Source: Smittium mucronatum | Lineage: Eukaryota > Kickxellomycota > Harpellomycetes > Harpellales > Legeriomycetaceae | DNA: 64,000 nucleotides | Direction: 5' to 3' | Assembly (NCBI GenBank): GCA_001953115.1 | Contig: LSSL01000593.1 | Coordinates: forward strand, 25,902-89,901 | Shown: positions 25,961 through 38,473 of the stretch, in pieces | Position numbering within the stretch: the first letter of the stretch is position 1 | Layout: every line of letters begins with the position of its first letter | Notes under the pieces: model-generated | The model's input: only the letters and a program-made list of their open reading frames with translations | What the model was told of the DNA's origin: nothing | The model's database searches: none | Program-made: the position numbers and the translations under genes

Positions 25961-26498
25961 GTAAAACATCTGACCGTTGGTTCGGATGTCAAGTGAAATA
26001 GTATGATGGGAATAATGTGTGTATTTATATTATTTTTACCTTCTCGTCCATTATATTGGTAAGATTGGATGTATAATAATTTAGAAAATTTATTATTAAG
26101 CATTATAAATAGAAAAAAAATACGAAAAGGGGGGTCAGATTATTAAGCAGGAAAGATATGTGGTTCATAATATTGAAATAATATTAAATTGCAGAGGAGC
26201 TCAGGGCCTAAAACAAAATTATAATAAAGCGGCGCTTTACAGATATTTTAATATCATGAAATTTTCTTTTAATCATCTTAGAAACTAACCATTATACTTA
26301 TCCCAAACATGACATATTATTCTGCTATGAAATGCGCATTTCAGAATAAAAATTAAATAAGAAATCTATTACCAGTCCCTCTCAGACTCGGTAGCCTTAC
26401 TTACTGGATAACCGAGACAAAGGAATATTTGATATCCATTATTAGCCTTTTATCAAACAAAATTTTATATAAAATTATGATGATCATAATAATGAGAT
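25961..26498. other. Spacer between tRNA-like element and tRNA-Thr
   Basis: Possible SINE body up to about 26080, then AT-rich sequence. No gene seen. Confidence 0.5.
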
Positions 26499-26571
26499 TG
26501 CCTTCTACCAGAATCGAACTGGTGACCTTCTGCTTACTAGGCAGACGCTCTGCCATCTGAGCCAAGAAGGC
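26499..26571 (-). tRNA. tRNA-Thr(AGU)
   Basis: Full cloverleaf on the minus strand: acceptor GCCTTCT/AGAAGGC (7/7), D-stem GCTC/GAGC, anticodon stem TCTGC/GCAGA with loop CTAGTAA (anticodon AGT in DNA), T-stem ACCAG/CTGGT with loop TTCGATT, discriminator A. It is 73 nt including the discriminator, with no intron and no encoded CCA, as in eukaryotic nuclear tRNA genes. A TTTT tract about 25 nt downstream may terminate Pol III. It decodes ACU directly, and ACC through A34-to-inosine editing. Confidence 0.96.
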
Positions 26572-29500
26572 TGACGATTCTGAAATTTTTATAACTATTG
26601 TATTAAAATAAATATAACGCGTTTTGTTATATACTAATATTTATAAGCCAAATACACACATTAAATAGTTTAATATTAAAGTGTTAAAATTATTAAAATT
26701 ATCTTCTGTATATAAAAAATTTCTGTTAAGATTAAAATTTCACCATTATATTGGGGTTTATGAATTCATACCGCTCTATACTACTTTTCCATTTAATTCT
26801 AATTAATTCACGATTAAAAAAAAAAAAATTAATATTTTTTCTAATATATTAAAAAATTGTGAGATGATAAATTTAAAATTTTTGAATAATATTTAATAAA
26901 AGATTAAGTAATTAGTTTTTTTTACATCTGAAAATTGGGATTTTTAATATAAAAAAAGGCTGTAGTTTTAAAAAAAATAATAGCTAAAGGACCAAAAAAA
27001 CCAATCAATGCTATAACTTATAAAACTTATTTTTATATCCAAAATACTGCATTTTTTTAAAAAAAAATCATAATTTTAAATTTTGATAAAATCACAGATA
27101 TAAAGCGTTTTATTGATTTTTTAAAATAAATATTGAAATTTAATTTTCCAAGAAATGGATATATAATAAATGATATTTTTTTGAAAATTTTATCTGTAAA
27201 TATTATGATTTTTCGGTTATAAAAAATTAACATTTTAAATAAAAAATGAATTGAAACTTTATTTCCTTAATACGAATATTATACGAAAAAAATTATTAAA
27301 TAAATTTATTGAAATTAAATATATGTAAGTATTTAACAATTTTTTTTAAAATACCTTAAATAAGAATTAATCCATATTAAAGCGAAATAAAGCTCTTAAT
27401 TATACTAAAATAAAAATTCTCTAATTTATTCACTGATTTTATTCTATAATTAAAAAAAATTGTAAATGACTTCCAATATAAAAATCAATTATTTCTGTTA
27501 GAAAATTTGCCAAAAATCGATTAAATTTCCTTTTTCCAACCTGGGGGGGGGGGTGTTTTTGTTATATTTGTAGAAAATAATTTTATTTTATATCAAAAAC
27601 TGATATATAAAGTAAGGTATCGCTTAAGTCTCAATTTTAATACTGGGTTCAAAATTAGGAATTGAAATATATAAGAATTTAAGCTTTACCCAATAAAAAT
27701 GAATATTTTGAGTTTTTTTTATTCATCATATTTAAATATATATTATTGGTTCATTATTGAAAATTTTATATTAATAAAATATATTTGCATATAATTCACT
27801 TAAATTGGCTGAAATAAATCAGATTCGGTTAATAAAATTCCAATAAAAAGCTAATGCTTTTGTATCACGATTGTTTTTCTCTGTTTATTGATTAATATCT
27901 CTGTATTTTTGACCCCAAGAGTTCCTTTTGTGATGAATTAGTGCCAAATGCGCTATAAATTCAATATTTTTTCTATTGATATCCCCATTAGTTGCGTTAA
28001 AATAGGATAATGAAGATAATGGTAGTTTTGAGATTAATTGCATATTTGCTCATTCAAAAAGTGAAAGCATCTAAGAGAACCAATAGTTTTCATCTATTTA
28101 TACACCACTCTATAATTATGATGATAGAATAAGGCCTAAATAAAGGTCAAATGAAACAAATTATCACATAGAAATTTTGCCTTTAAATTTTATTAAAATA
28201 TTTTTTTGATTTTCAAACCGCCAATAATAAATTTATTGCTGAATTTTTTCCCTGAAGTGCGAAATTAGTGAATGCAGACTTAAGCGAGGCCTTAATATAC
28301 ATATAATATTTAGAAAAAGTTATATTTCAAATATTCTTGTGGTTAAATAATGGTTTTCATATTTTTTTAGATAAAAATTGGCGGGTTTTAGTATAGTAAA
28401 AAAATTAAAGTAATTAAAAAACTCAAACTCAACACATTCTTAACTATTTTTTTACATTATTCTATATTAAAAAAATCTCGCATCACAATAATTCTTTTTT
28501 ATTTTAAAACTTATAGGCGATATTTTCAGTTAATCCGATAACCTTACTTTTTTTCTGTGGATAATTATATTACTCAAACCATTTATTTAATTCTTTTATA
28601 GAAAATTTTCTTATGTTATTTTTTTTTTCGCCTGAAAATTTTTTTTGTACTAAAAAAAGAAGAAATTTTTTTGTTTCAAATTTCTTGAATAATGATTTTT
28701 TGTGAGTAAATTATGATTCTTTATATATGGGAGATTATTTGAAGGGCCAGACACTTCCTTATTAAATTTTTACTACATTAATATTATGTAAATCTTCCTA
28801 AAGTTAAAAAATTATTAATAATATGCAAATAAATAGTTCTTTACACCAAAAAAATATAATTATATATCCGTATGACAAATAAACAACAGGAAAAAATGAT
28901 CCTCTAAAACTGGTGCTAATAAAATGGGAATGATTTTTTACAATCCATGAGCATATAAATTCGTACAATTTTTGTAAAGGAAAAATATTATAAATTTCGG
29001 TAAAATAGAACTTTTATAATTTTCATGGCTTAGAATTTGAAACGAATTAGAAATTCATGGTAAATTGAACTGTTTTTTGAATTAGATTTCTGAAATTTCC
29101 GGTAATAGTAAATAAGTTTTGTTTTTCTAATTTATTGTTTAGAAAAAAGCAATTAATTGACTCGAAAAGAAATAGCTAACGTATAATTGACATTTTTTAA
29201 TTCTTAATGAATTTTTTTTATTCCAATGTGCTTACTTTAAGAATTTTATAGTTGATTTTCGCGACTTAAGAAAGCCTAAATATAACCCAAACCCAATTTT
29301 TTTTCAATTATTCTCTTTTAGCCCTTTAATTATGTCCAAAATTATCTATTATTGATTCTCATTATTATTATTATTTATAATCCATTTAATTCTTCAATTT
29401 CAATTTCAATCTCAAATCAAATAATCACAGTCAAAAATAACTTTCTTTTAATATGAAATTAGAAATTAATTTTAACCGTTCTCAGTACCCCTTTTTTAAT

Positions 29501-30672
29501 TAAATTTTTTCTAATTTTATTTGCATCAAGTTTTGATTCAGAATAAAATACAGTTAAATTTTTTTATTTGCTTTTCCCAATTTATATTATTCAATAGATT
29601 TTCAATTCTTCTAATGTGATCATTTTTAAGAATTTGTATAAATCTTGATAAATTTAACTCTTTCATATTACCCATATTAATATTTCGAGTTAATGAGTGA
29701 ATAAATAATATTTTACGATTTATTATTAAAACATAAAACTGTTAATGGTTCTTCTAATCCTCTCTCCGATTCAGGCTAAATGCGCCTATTCTATCTCCAA
29801 CTAAAATTTTACTGATCTGCACCCAATAATATTAGCTCGACCATATCAAAGGGTGCCGAAAATTCCTCTAAGATTTCACTTTTACCATGTTTCAGCCTAA
29901 ATACAACTTTAAATTCACTCTCATCACAATACTATTTTCCAAAAATTGGCTTAATAAAATTACCACCCAATTTAAAATTAAAATTATGAAATAAGTTAAT
30001 AAATTTCAAATTAAAATATTTATAAATAATATTAAGTTTTTATTATAGCGTATTCTAAAGTGTAAGAACTCAAATTTAAGCTTAATATCCAATAAAATTA
30101 TATAATATAAATCAATATACATTATATATAAAAAACAACGGGATTGTGTTGGCAAAATATGTATGATTATAATCTAATAAAAATTGCATTGGAAAAAATA
30201 TTCGGTCCCAAAACCATATTGACCATTACCTTTTATTTGTCTCTAACCGCTTTATAATCAAAAAATATTTCACTGAAAGTATGTATTGTTGTGATCATTA
30301 ATTCTGGTCTCAGTAGTTTTAATGTAAATATAATTAATTTATGCCTAAAATAATAAACATCTATGATATTATAACCACATCACCAGTCAAAATACACACT
30401 CATGGAAAAAAATAAACTGAAATAGAATTTTTATAACCTATTAGTTCTAAAAAATACCTTTTTACTGAAAGATAAACCCAAAATAAACAGAAAGGCCTGT
30501 TTTAAAGGTATACAGAGATAATATCTGAGAGAATTAAAGTCGGCATTGATTAAAGATAGTCAAAAAAATAAATTTAACATGCCAAAACAGTCGAAAATAG
30601 CTTAAGATAAAAAAATCTATAAATAGCTCAATTTAAACAAAAAAAGGTGATATATAAACACCCTTTAAAAAA
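26572..30672. other. AT-rich desert
   Basis: No gene found. It contains a G11 run (27543-27553) and short patches of lower AT (27890-28100, 29750-29900) without coding signal. Confidence 0.6.
27543..27553 (+). repeat. G11 homopolymer
   Basis: Eleven consecutive G residues in AT-rich sequence, the third such G/C run in the window. Confidence 0.9.
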
Positions 30673-31104
30673 CTAAATTTTTGAATTCGAAAAATCATTT
30701 GCCAATGTCCCCTGACTAAAATTATCCGGGATATGGGGCATTATTAGAGGTTGATTACATTGACTTTGAGAAAATATCATGAGACCAACTGTATCTGAAT
30801 GTGTCAAAATTTGAGGTATTGAATATTTAGCACCCCGTTTATCCTTGATTTTTATAAAATTTACTAAGTGATTTTGATAATGCTCTGGTGAAAGGATGTT
30901 GACTGGAAATCCAAAAATGCCATTATATGAGTTCCAAAATGACGTATATGATTTAAAAACATTGATTGAAATCCTGTTCAGCTGGACACTGTACTCCTTC
31001 TTGGTGTATATCCAAAATTTAACGTTGACTGAATTTCGATTCAGCGATCCTCCTCTGTCATTATCTGACTCTAAAACTGATATTAACACATTAATATAAA
31101 TCAT
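30673..31104 (-). CDS. Orphan ORF, 143 codons (hypothetical or relic)
   Basis: The longest ATG-initiated frame in the central desert, in a patch clearly less AT-rich than its surroundings. The composition is protein-like (mixed polar and aliphatic residues, prolines, histidines) and not the F/I/K bias of noise frames. I recognise no domain, signal peptide or membrane span. Moderate-GC sequence continues past the start to about 31460, so this may be an exon or fragment of a larger decayed gene or transposable element. A shorter plus-strand frame overlaps it in antisense (30896-31099). Confidence 0.35.
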   Translation of the reverse strand: MIYINVLISVLESDNDRGGSLNRNSVNVKFWIYTKKEYSVQLNRISINVFKSYTSFWNSYNGIFGFPVNILSPEHYQNHLVNFIKIKDKRGAKYSIPQILTHSDTVGLMIFSQSQCNQPLIMPHIPDNFSQGTLANDFSNSKI

Positions 31105-34100
31105 TTCTTTTGCTATTTAATTTTGGGATAGCCAACGTGGAAAAAATACTAAAAAAATATCTAAAAATATCGGGAAAAAATATAGTAAATTTTAATCAAT
31201 AAAATTGAAAAAATTCTAAAAAAATATCGAAGTACCATCCATGAATTTTTTTTTTCAAAATCACTAATTAAATCAACGAAAATACTATAAAAAAGCCCCT
31301 GAAATCTGAAATTAGGACCAAAGTCAGGTCATATATTCTCATTGTCAAAATAGTCCACGAACAGATCTTTTAGGAGGATTGATAGTCATTCTGAAACATA
31401 TTTATATTAGTGGCTCAGAATTTCAGACAGGTAGTCGAAATGCTTATATTTAACACCAGTTCTGGATTCTTTGAACAAAAATGCAAAGCATAAATCAGAA
31501 ATTGAGATTTTAGAATAAAACCCGGTTTTTTTCGATTTCAACACCCATTTTTTAAAAATTTTCTTTGAAGCCCATGATTATAATACAGTTTTCGGCCCCA
31601 ATACCGGCGGTAAAAATTTTAATAGTCTGATTTTGCTTTTTTTTTAATAAAACTTGATTTTCGAAAAAAATATTCTTTTTTATTTTGAGTAATAATTCTG
31701 GTTTTTCAGAAGATTGATCTTCTGAGCTTACAGATCTAATTTTTTGTAAGATTTTTTCTTCTTTTTACATATTAAACACATAAAAGTCATTTTTTTACTT
31801 TTTTTAAAAGAATTTGGGAAGAGGTGATAGAAATTGCTAATCCTCAATTTAATTTCATGATGATACTGAATTATTTTCTAGCATACTTTTAAATTTTGAA
31901 TTTTCTAAATATTTTATGGGAAAATCTGTGTATTTCCAATTTTTCTGCAAAAAACAGCATACATTAGATAAATATCGGTCTTATTTTTTAAGTTATTTTA
32001 TGATAAACTGTTCAATATTAGCAAGTACAATCGTAAGCAGTGGATATATATTTTTATTTCCAAAAAAATCAAAACATCTTCTTTCTGCCTTTTGTTTTTC
32101 ATCGTTATATTAGGAATTTCTAATATTAAATTCCATCTATCAGAGCTTTTTCCTGGAAATAAAATCGATTAAAAGCCTAAGTATTTTATTTTTGACCGAA
32201 GTGAGCCTCGAGTGTTTTATTTAGAGATATTTTAAGTTTATTCATAGTTGCTTAAAATTCGGACCCAGTTATTGAGCTAGACCTTTCCCCAATTCAATAA
32301 GGCTAAAAAAATATTCAAAAAACTCTTTTATTGAGTTACAATAAACCTTCATGGCATACTTGTAGAGCATTTTTGAACTTTTTCTGCTTCTTGAAGGGCT
32401 TAAATTTCATAATTTTTTATTTGATCTGTAAATTTAATGTGATATCCTATTGACTGAAATTATAATATTTATTATTATTTGTTGTTCGAAGAATGGAAAT
32501 TTGCTTTAAAAGTGTAAATGTGCTAAAGCTAAATAGTAACTTGCTAAAATATTATAGATTTTTCCTGATATAAAATTTCGTGTTAAATAGTATAAGAGAT
32601 GTAAAGGTAAAATCACACCGTTTGATTTAATAAATATATAAAAATCTTTTCTCAAAATTAGTTTTACACAACATAGATTTTTATTTTTTTATTTTTCAAA
32701 TTTTCAATTTTTTCCTCCAATATTTCGGTAATTCTAAGGCTTAAGCTTTTATGAAAAGGAGTATGACGAGAAACTACTTCTATATGAATATTGCATCACT
32801 TTTTTCCCATATATTTATATCCATTTCACAATTATCCGAATCGAGACATGAGCCCAGCGTTAATATATTTAAATAGAAACTAAGAATTTTTTTAAAGCTG
32901 AAAATTATTTCTTTTGATTTTTTGATTTTCAAAATACGTCATATCTATAATAATAAAGATTATTTGAAGTTAAAAAATAATCACATCACCCTTTTTTTGA
33001 GTAGCTGCGAAAGATGTACATACAGCAGGATAATTATTTTTAGCATCTTTTGTCGATTATATATACATTTTTATAAGCAGTTAGCTAGCAGTTCATTTAA
33101 AATTAAGGTGTTAAATTCTTAGTCTTATTCTTGAAAAAATTACAATAATAATTGTTACATGGTTATAATTATTATTAATTCAATATTGATTAGTTAATTT
33201 TCGTTAAAATTTAATGATAAAAAAAATATTTAGACACTCTTTACACAAGTCATTAAACAAATACTTACATTTCAAAGACTTAGAGAGTCAAAAAGCATTT
33301 TCGGATCATTTTTCTGGTTAATTTTACACTATATATTGCAATTATTATTTTTTCATCATCTTTTTTAACGATAATATAATTTTTATTTACATTCAGATAT
33401 TTTTTTTGGGAATATTTTCAATTAATAAATATTGATTAAGATATTCAAATAATTAAAATCAAGTTTTAAATTGGAATTGGCCTTATTAAACACATTTAAA
33501 TATAAAAGTGCTTATATCAAAATCGGTCACGAAATAAATTATCTTTAGAGCATTTCTATTTTAGAGCTGATATTAAGTACTTCAAACAAAAAAACTAAAA
33601 TTTCTGCATCTTCGATTTCTTCATGGCAATTTCGGTGTTAATACACCCCTATATTTCGTTATATTATTCTAATACCGAAAATATAATTTAAAGGATTTTT
33701 ATTATATTTGGGGTTTGTTAAAAGCATTAAGGCACTTTTATTCTGAAGTTGTTACTATTTTTGGCTTTACGAAGCTTATCGCTATTTTTTTTATCCTATG
33801 GTAGCCTTTTTAAAAGCCCGAGCCTTGCAAAAAGAGCTATTTCTCGCTGAAAAAGCCAGTTAAAATTGAAACTAAGGTATCTCTTTATTCTTTTAAAATT
33901 TTTTAAGAACAAAAAAATAGAATTGATTTTTTTATTATTAAATGTTAATTAAATTGGATTTATTGATAATGAAGGTTGTAATTAAATATAATATAAAAAT
34001 CGATCCTTAATTACACCCTTTTCAAAATTCTTTTGCTTCTTTATAGATGAATTTATATACGTAATGCCCATGCTATTAGCATACCAAATAATATTTATGA

Positions 34101-35035
34101 CAATAGTCTTAACCGTGAAATTTTCTTATACAGACTAAACGAAAGATGAAAAAGTATGGCTAATTTTATTCGCGTAAGAAATCAAAGGCAATAGTTGTGG
34201 CCGTTTCATTAATCATAATTCGAAAATGAGGCTTTCATTTGAATAAAAGGATTTTGAAAGATTATTTCTTAGCAATAAAAAAAATTATTAGACAAAGGAT
34301 ATATTAACATAACTTTTGAATAAAATATCTGATATGTATTTATTTGCAAGTTTGAAGGGTAAAAAAGAGGTATTTTGGTAAAGAAAATATGCATGTTTAT
34401 TTATGAAGAGATTCTTTCCTATCTTACCATGATATCTTTGAATCTTAGCTGAACCTTAAAATACTCAGAAAACTTAAAAAATCCTGTGAGATTGAGATTT
34501 TTCTGGTTAACCTGATTATACTTCTATTTTGTTAGCAATATTCTAAAAAAGGATTCATAATTGATTTTTTTTAAGACATATTTTAACTCAATCGGGCCAG
34601 AGAGATCTTGTTTCTCTTGCTGGAAATGGACTTCTAGGCCAAATAATTTTATTTAGTTTTGATGCTATTATATTGAGTTGAATACTGGATATGGAAGTGC
34701 AAAAATAAGCTGTAGTCATAATTAATTAAACTCTGGTGGCTTTTTGGGAGGAAAAAAGCCTTAAATTTCATTTAGTCTTTTTTTCAGAATATCTTTCTCG
34801 CTTCAGGTTATAAAAATATTAAAAAATGCCAATATATAGATATTTATTTGAAAAAAAAAATTATCCTGAATTTTTACTGTGAGTATACTAATTAATGTAA
34901 TTTTTTATAATTATATTATCTCTTCATTAAATAGACACCAAAATTATCACAAGGGTATATATTTTTTGTAAATCACGTTACATTTTTGGACATTTTTCCA
35001 ATATAAATTTTATGTTTAATTGGTTTTTTAAACAG
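31105..35035. other. AT-rich desert left of the large inverted repeat
   Basis: No gene found. A slightly higher-GC patch at 31300-31460 has no open frame of note. Confidence 0.6.
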
Positions 35036-36578
35036 TTTTTATATTGGACCAAAATATTCTGGAATATTATAAAAATATTTATTTATATATTTGCCACAAA
35101 TCAATATGAAATTTATAAAATGCCTTAGAATTAAAATTTTCAATTGACCATAATTTTTTATTTTAAAAAAATATGTTTAATGCGAACCATGCTATTTATT
35201 TTAAAAATTAAAAATTAAAAATTAAAAAAATATAAATGAGATAAAAAAATACTTGGTATAGATATTATTAAATATATATTTTTTCGATTTACTTGAAAAA
35301 ACCCCACCCTAAAGATAATTCTAAATCTAGAATGGAAAAAATAGTAGAAATATATCGATATCTTTGTAAAAAATAATCAATTATTTTATAAATTTACTAA
35401 TTGCCAATAATACTGAATAAAAAATAATCAATCACTCTATGATTTAGAGAATTGCCAAAAAATGATATAAATTATATAATTAAATAACTTACATAATTTA
35501 TGCCGTTTAATTGATTCAAAATTTTTTATAGTATATATATTATGTAATATTGATCTCCATGTGGCTGAAATCCGATACAGACGGATTTTATCCGATTTGT
35601 GTAGATTTAATCGCCCATGTGAATTTGGTTCATTTGGGTTGATTTTACTCCTATGCGAATTAAAAATTTCATCCTATTGGGATATCATATTTTTAATATG
35701 AAAAAATTAGCGAGTTGAACCAAATAAATCGCTTTTTTTTTTCTAATATGGATTTGGATTTCATTTATAAAAATTCCTTAAAATATTATTTTGACAAGTG
35801 AGTATTTTTTTAAAACTAACCCATTTTAATTCAGCGTAACACATCCCCTCCACCAATTTTCAGCATCAAGAACCGCAATAATACCTGTAAAGTTAAATAT
35901 AGGAACCTTATAATGTGCTTAAGACTCAGAATCGACAATTGACAGGATATCAAGATGATCAAAAAGCGGCAAATTTCGGATCATATCTTTCAAAAGATTA
36001 TAAAGAAGAGTTTTAACAGTTAAGCTCGCATGCTTTATTTTTTTAAAAAGGCGATATTGAATTAAAAAACTTTTTCAAAATTGAAGAAATTTATCTAAAG
36101 TATTTGAAATTTGGTAAGCATTTTTGTTATAATTTTATATTTTTGATTTGGGAAGCGAGATTTCGATCTTTAGCGGTATATAAATGGCAAATAAATCAGA
36201 AATTTATTTGGATAAGTTGACGAAATTTCTAGAATTTGCAAAAAAGGATAAGAAATAAAAATAAAAATGAGGTTAAGGTTAAGGTTAAGGGTAGGAGAAG
36301 AAGCCCAGTATTATATCCATGCTGGTATTTTTGAAAAGGTGTTAAGTCAGATAACATTTATAATTTAATTGTTTATTTATATAAATTCGATTTTTTTTGG
36401 AATTTAATATTATTCACCCGTTTATTTTACTTTTAAGAGGGGTTTTCTGATAATGATTTTAAATAAAGTTTTTTTGTTTTCTGTATCAATTTACAATCCA
36501 TAATAAAATAAAACACAATATAATTCATAAAAATTAAACTATATTGTGTTTGTTTTAAAGAATACAACTTTTGTTAAA
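35036..36578. repeat. Left arm of 1,543-bp inverted repeat
   Basis: The reverse complement recurs at 38474-40016. Position pairs sum to 75052 at both the inner and outer ends, so there is no net insertion or deletion between the arms. Every internal stretch I compared is identical. The outer boundary is sharp (G at 35035 against T at 40017), as is the inner one (36578/38474). The arm is AT-rich and non-coding, includes three GGTTAA units at 36271-36288 and ends in a small hairpin (36511-36551). No target duplication is visible next to the arms. Confidence 0.95.
36511..36551. repeat. Hairpin at inner edge of left arm
   Basis: AAACACAATATA and its exact reverse complement (36540-36551) with a 17-nt loop, 27 bp from the inner end of the arm. 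The same structure is mirrored at 38501-38541 in the right arm. Confidence 0.85.
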
Positions 36579-38473
36579 TTTACTTAATTTTGTATTATTT
36601 TTTTTTAGTCAATCTGTTTTTTTATTTATATGAGCCTAAAGCGATTTTCAACAATCTTATTTGAATTTTCAAAAATATAAAAAATAAAAAACAATTTCTA
36701 TTCACATTAATCAGAACTTATACCAAATTCAATTCTACACTCAAAAATATTCGCCAATCTAAATAAAAAATTTATTATTATGTAAAATTGTTTGTGAAAA
36801 TAGATTTAAATTTATCCAAAGCTAAAATTAAATATATCAAAAGGAAATATTTTACCAAAAACGGCACAGTTTTACATATAATATAATCCAATAGAACCTT
36901 AAAATATTTAGAAAAATAAAATTATTTCGATTTAATTAAGGGAATTCACTACGGCTTAGCACAACCGGGTGCTTAAACCCCCTGAAAAAATATATTAAAT
37001 ATATTTTACATACCCACTAAATATAATGTAAGAATTTTTGTTCAAACTTGCCCTAAATACAAAAAAATGAAATTTTTTGGTTTCAATATCTTCAGAAAGT
37101 GTTTTTGATAAAGTAGAACTTGGACTTATTAATATGAAAAGCTTCCCTAGAGGCGATTTAAATTACTTATTTTACGCAGTAGATCATTTAAAAATACTTT
37201 AATTTGGCGTCACCACTCAGAAAAAAATCATGCTATGAAGTGTTATCAACGCTGAAATTTTTCATTTATATTTTTTCCATTATACCAAAGCCGATCCAAG
37301 TTGATAATGAAAGATGATTTTTTAAGAGAGAATCCATTGAATTTTCAACAGTATTGACAGGAAATACTCCAGTTTTTATTGCCCCGAGAAACCTTTAAAC
37401 CAACGGGATGAAAAACAGACTCACTTAACTCTATATACCAGAATAAATGTTTTAATGGAGGATAAAGTAATTAGATAACAGTATAGGTGTTTTATTTCAT
37501 TTTTTAAAAAGTCTTATAAATTAATTAAAGAAAGTATTTTCTTATAAAAATTAAATCATTAAAATGAATTATTTTATAATTATATCTATTATTTAGATTG
37601 ATAACTTATTTTCTTATTTCATGGATTTATTTGACAGTAGAATTATAAAAATTCCACCTTCTAAAGCCTTTTTTTTATAGGAATCCTGCATAAGAATATT
37701 TTTTTTATCAGATAAATCTTGGATGGCCCAAATTAGAAAATTTGATAATATGTACAGAAGCTCATATGAATTTTTAAATATTGGAGTATCCAAAATCAAT
37801 AAACAGTTATTAAATAACCAATAAAATGATGCGTATCTCATCCTATCTCAAGATTTCAACATTCAAATGGAGCAAACCGATTCTGAATTCCGGAATAATA
37901 TTAGAAAATTTTGCTGGTTATGGAGAATAAATAGATCAAAGTATTGAATCATTAGAGTCAAAAAAGACTTTAATTTAATCGAAAAGAAACGAGGGGTTAA
38001 CAATGCAAATGGTGGCATCTGAAAATAATGAAAGGATAGCTATATATGAGATAGGTGACAAGTAAAAAAAAAGTTCCAAAAGAGGATCAAATAGAATAGG
38101 GAACATATTTTTATTAGGTGTAGTACTTGAATTCTTAAAGGAAATTTTAAAATCGGAACTGAATTCAGGAATTTGGAAAGAAATCTTCACAAGAAACATC
38201 TTCAAAAATTTGACTGTGGTAAAAAAATAACGGTAACGGCAATAAAAATCTGAAAAATGGAGACATTTAAAAAGGCTTCTGTGTAGATTTGCGCATTTAA
38301 ATTAAGTGCGCATACAAAAAGAGGTAATAGGGGGAATAAATCAAATTTATGAAGAGAGAGAAAAAATTCTCTGTCTTATTTCGTCTTGATAATATCATAC
38401 CTTTTAGAATTGCGATCAAAATCACACATGCAAAAGTATTGAATCGGTTTCAGATTTTTAATGAAAATTAAAT
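36579..38473. other. 1,895-bp unique core between the inverted arms
   Basis: Somewhat less AT-rich than the arms. It contains two consecutive minus-strand frames, about 37975-38205 (ATG at codon 3) and 37614-37841 (ATG, 75 codons). They could be pieces of one decayed gene, but neither shows a recognised transposase or other domain. A plus-strand patch at 37080-37320 looks coding-like but is broken by stops. If the whole 4.98-kb unit is a transposon, this is where a transposase would have been. Confidence 0.5.

Noticed and set aside
25714..26103. 129-codon minus-strand ATG frame
   Set aside because: Runs antisense through the tRNA-like sequence, with no domain; most likely the reverse strand of a Pol III element.
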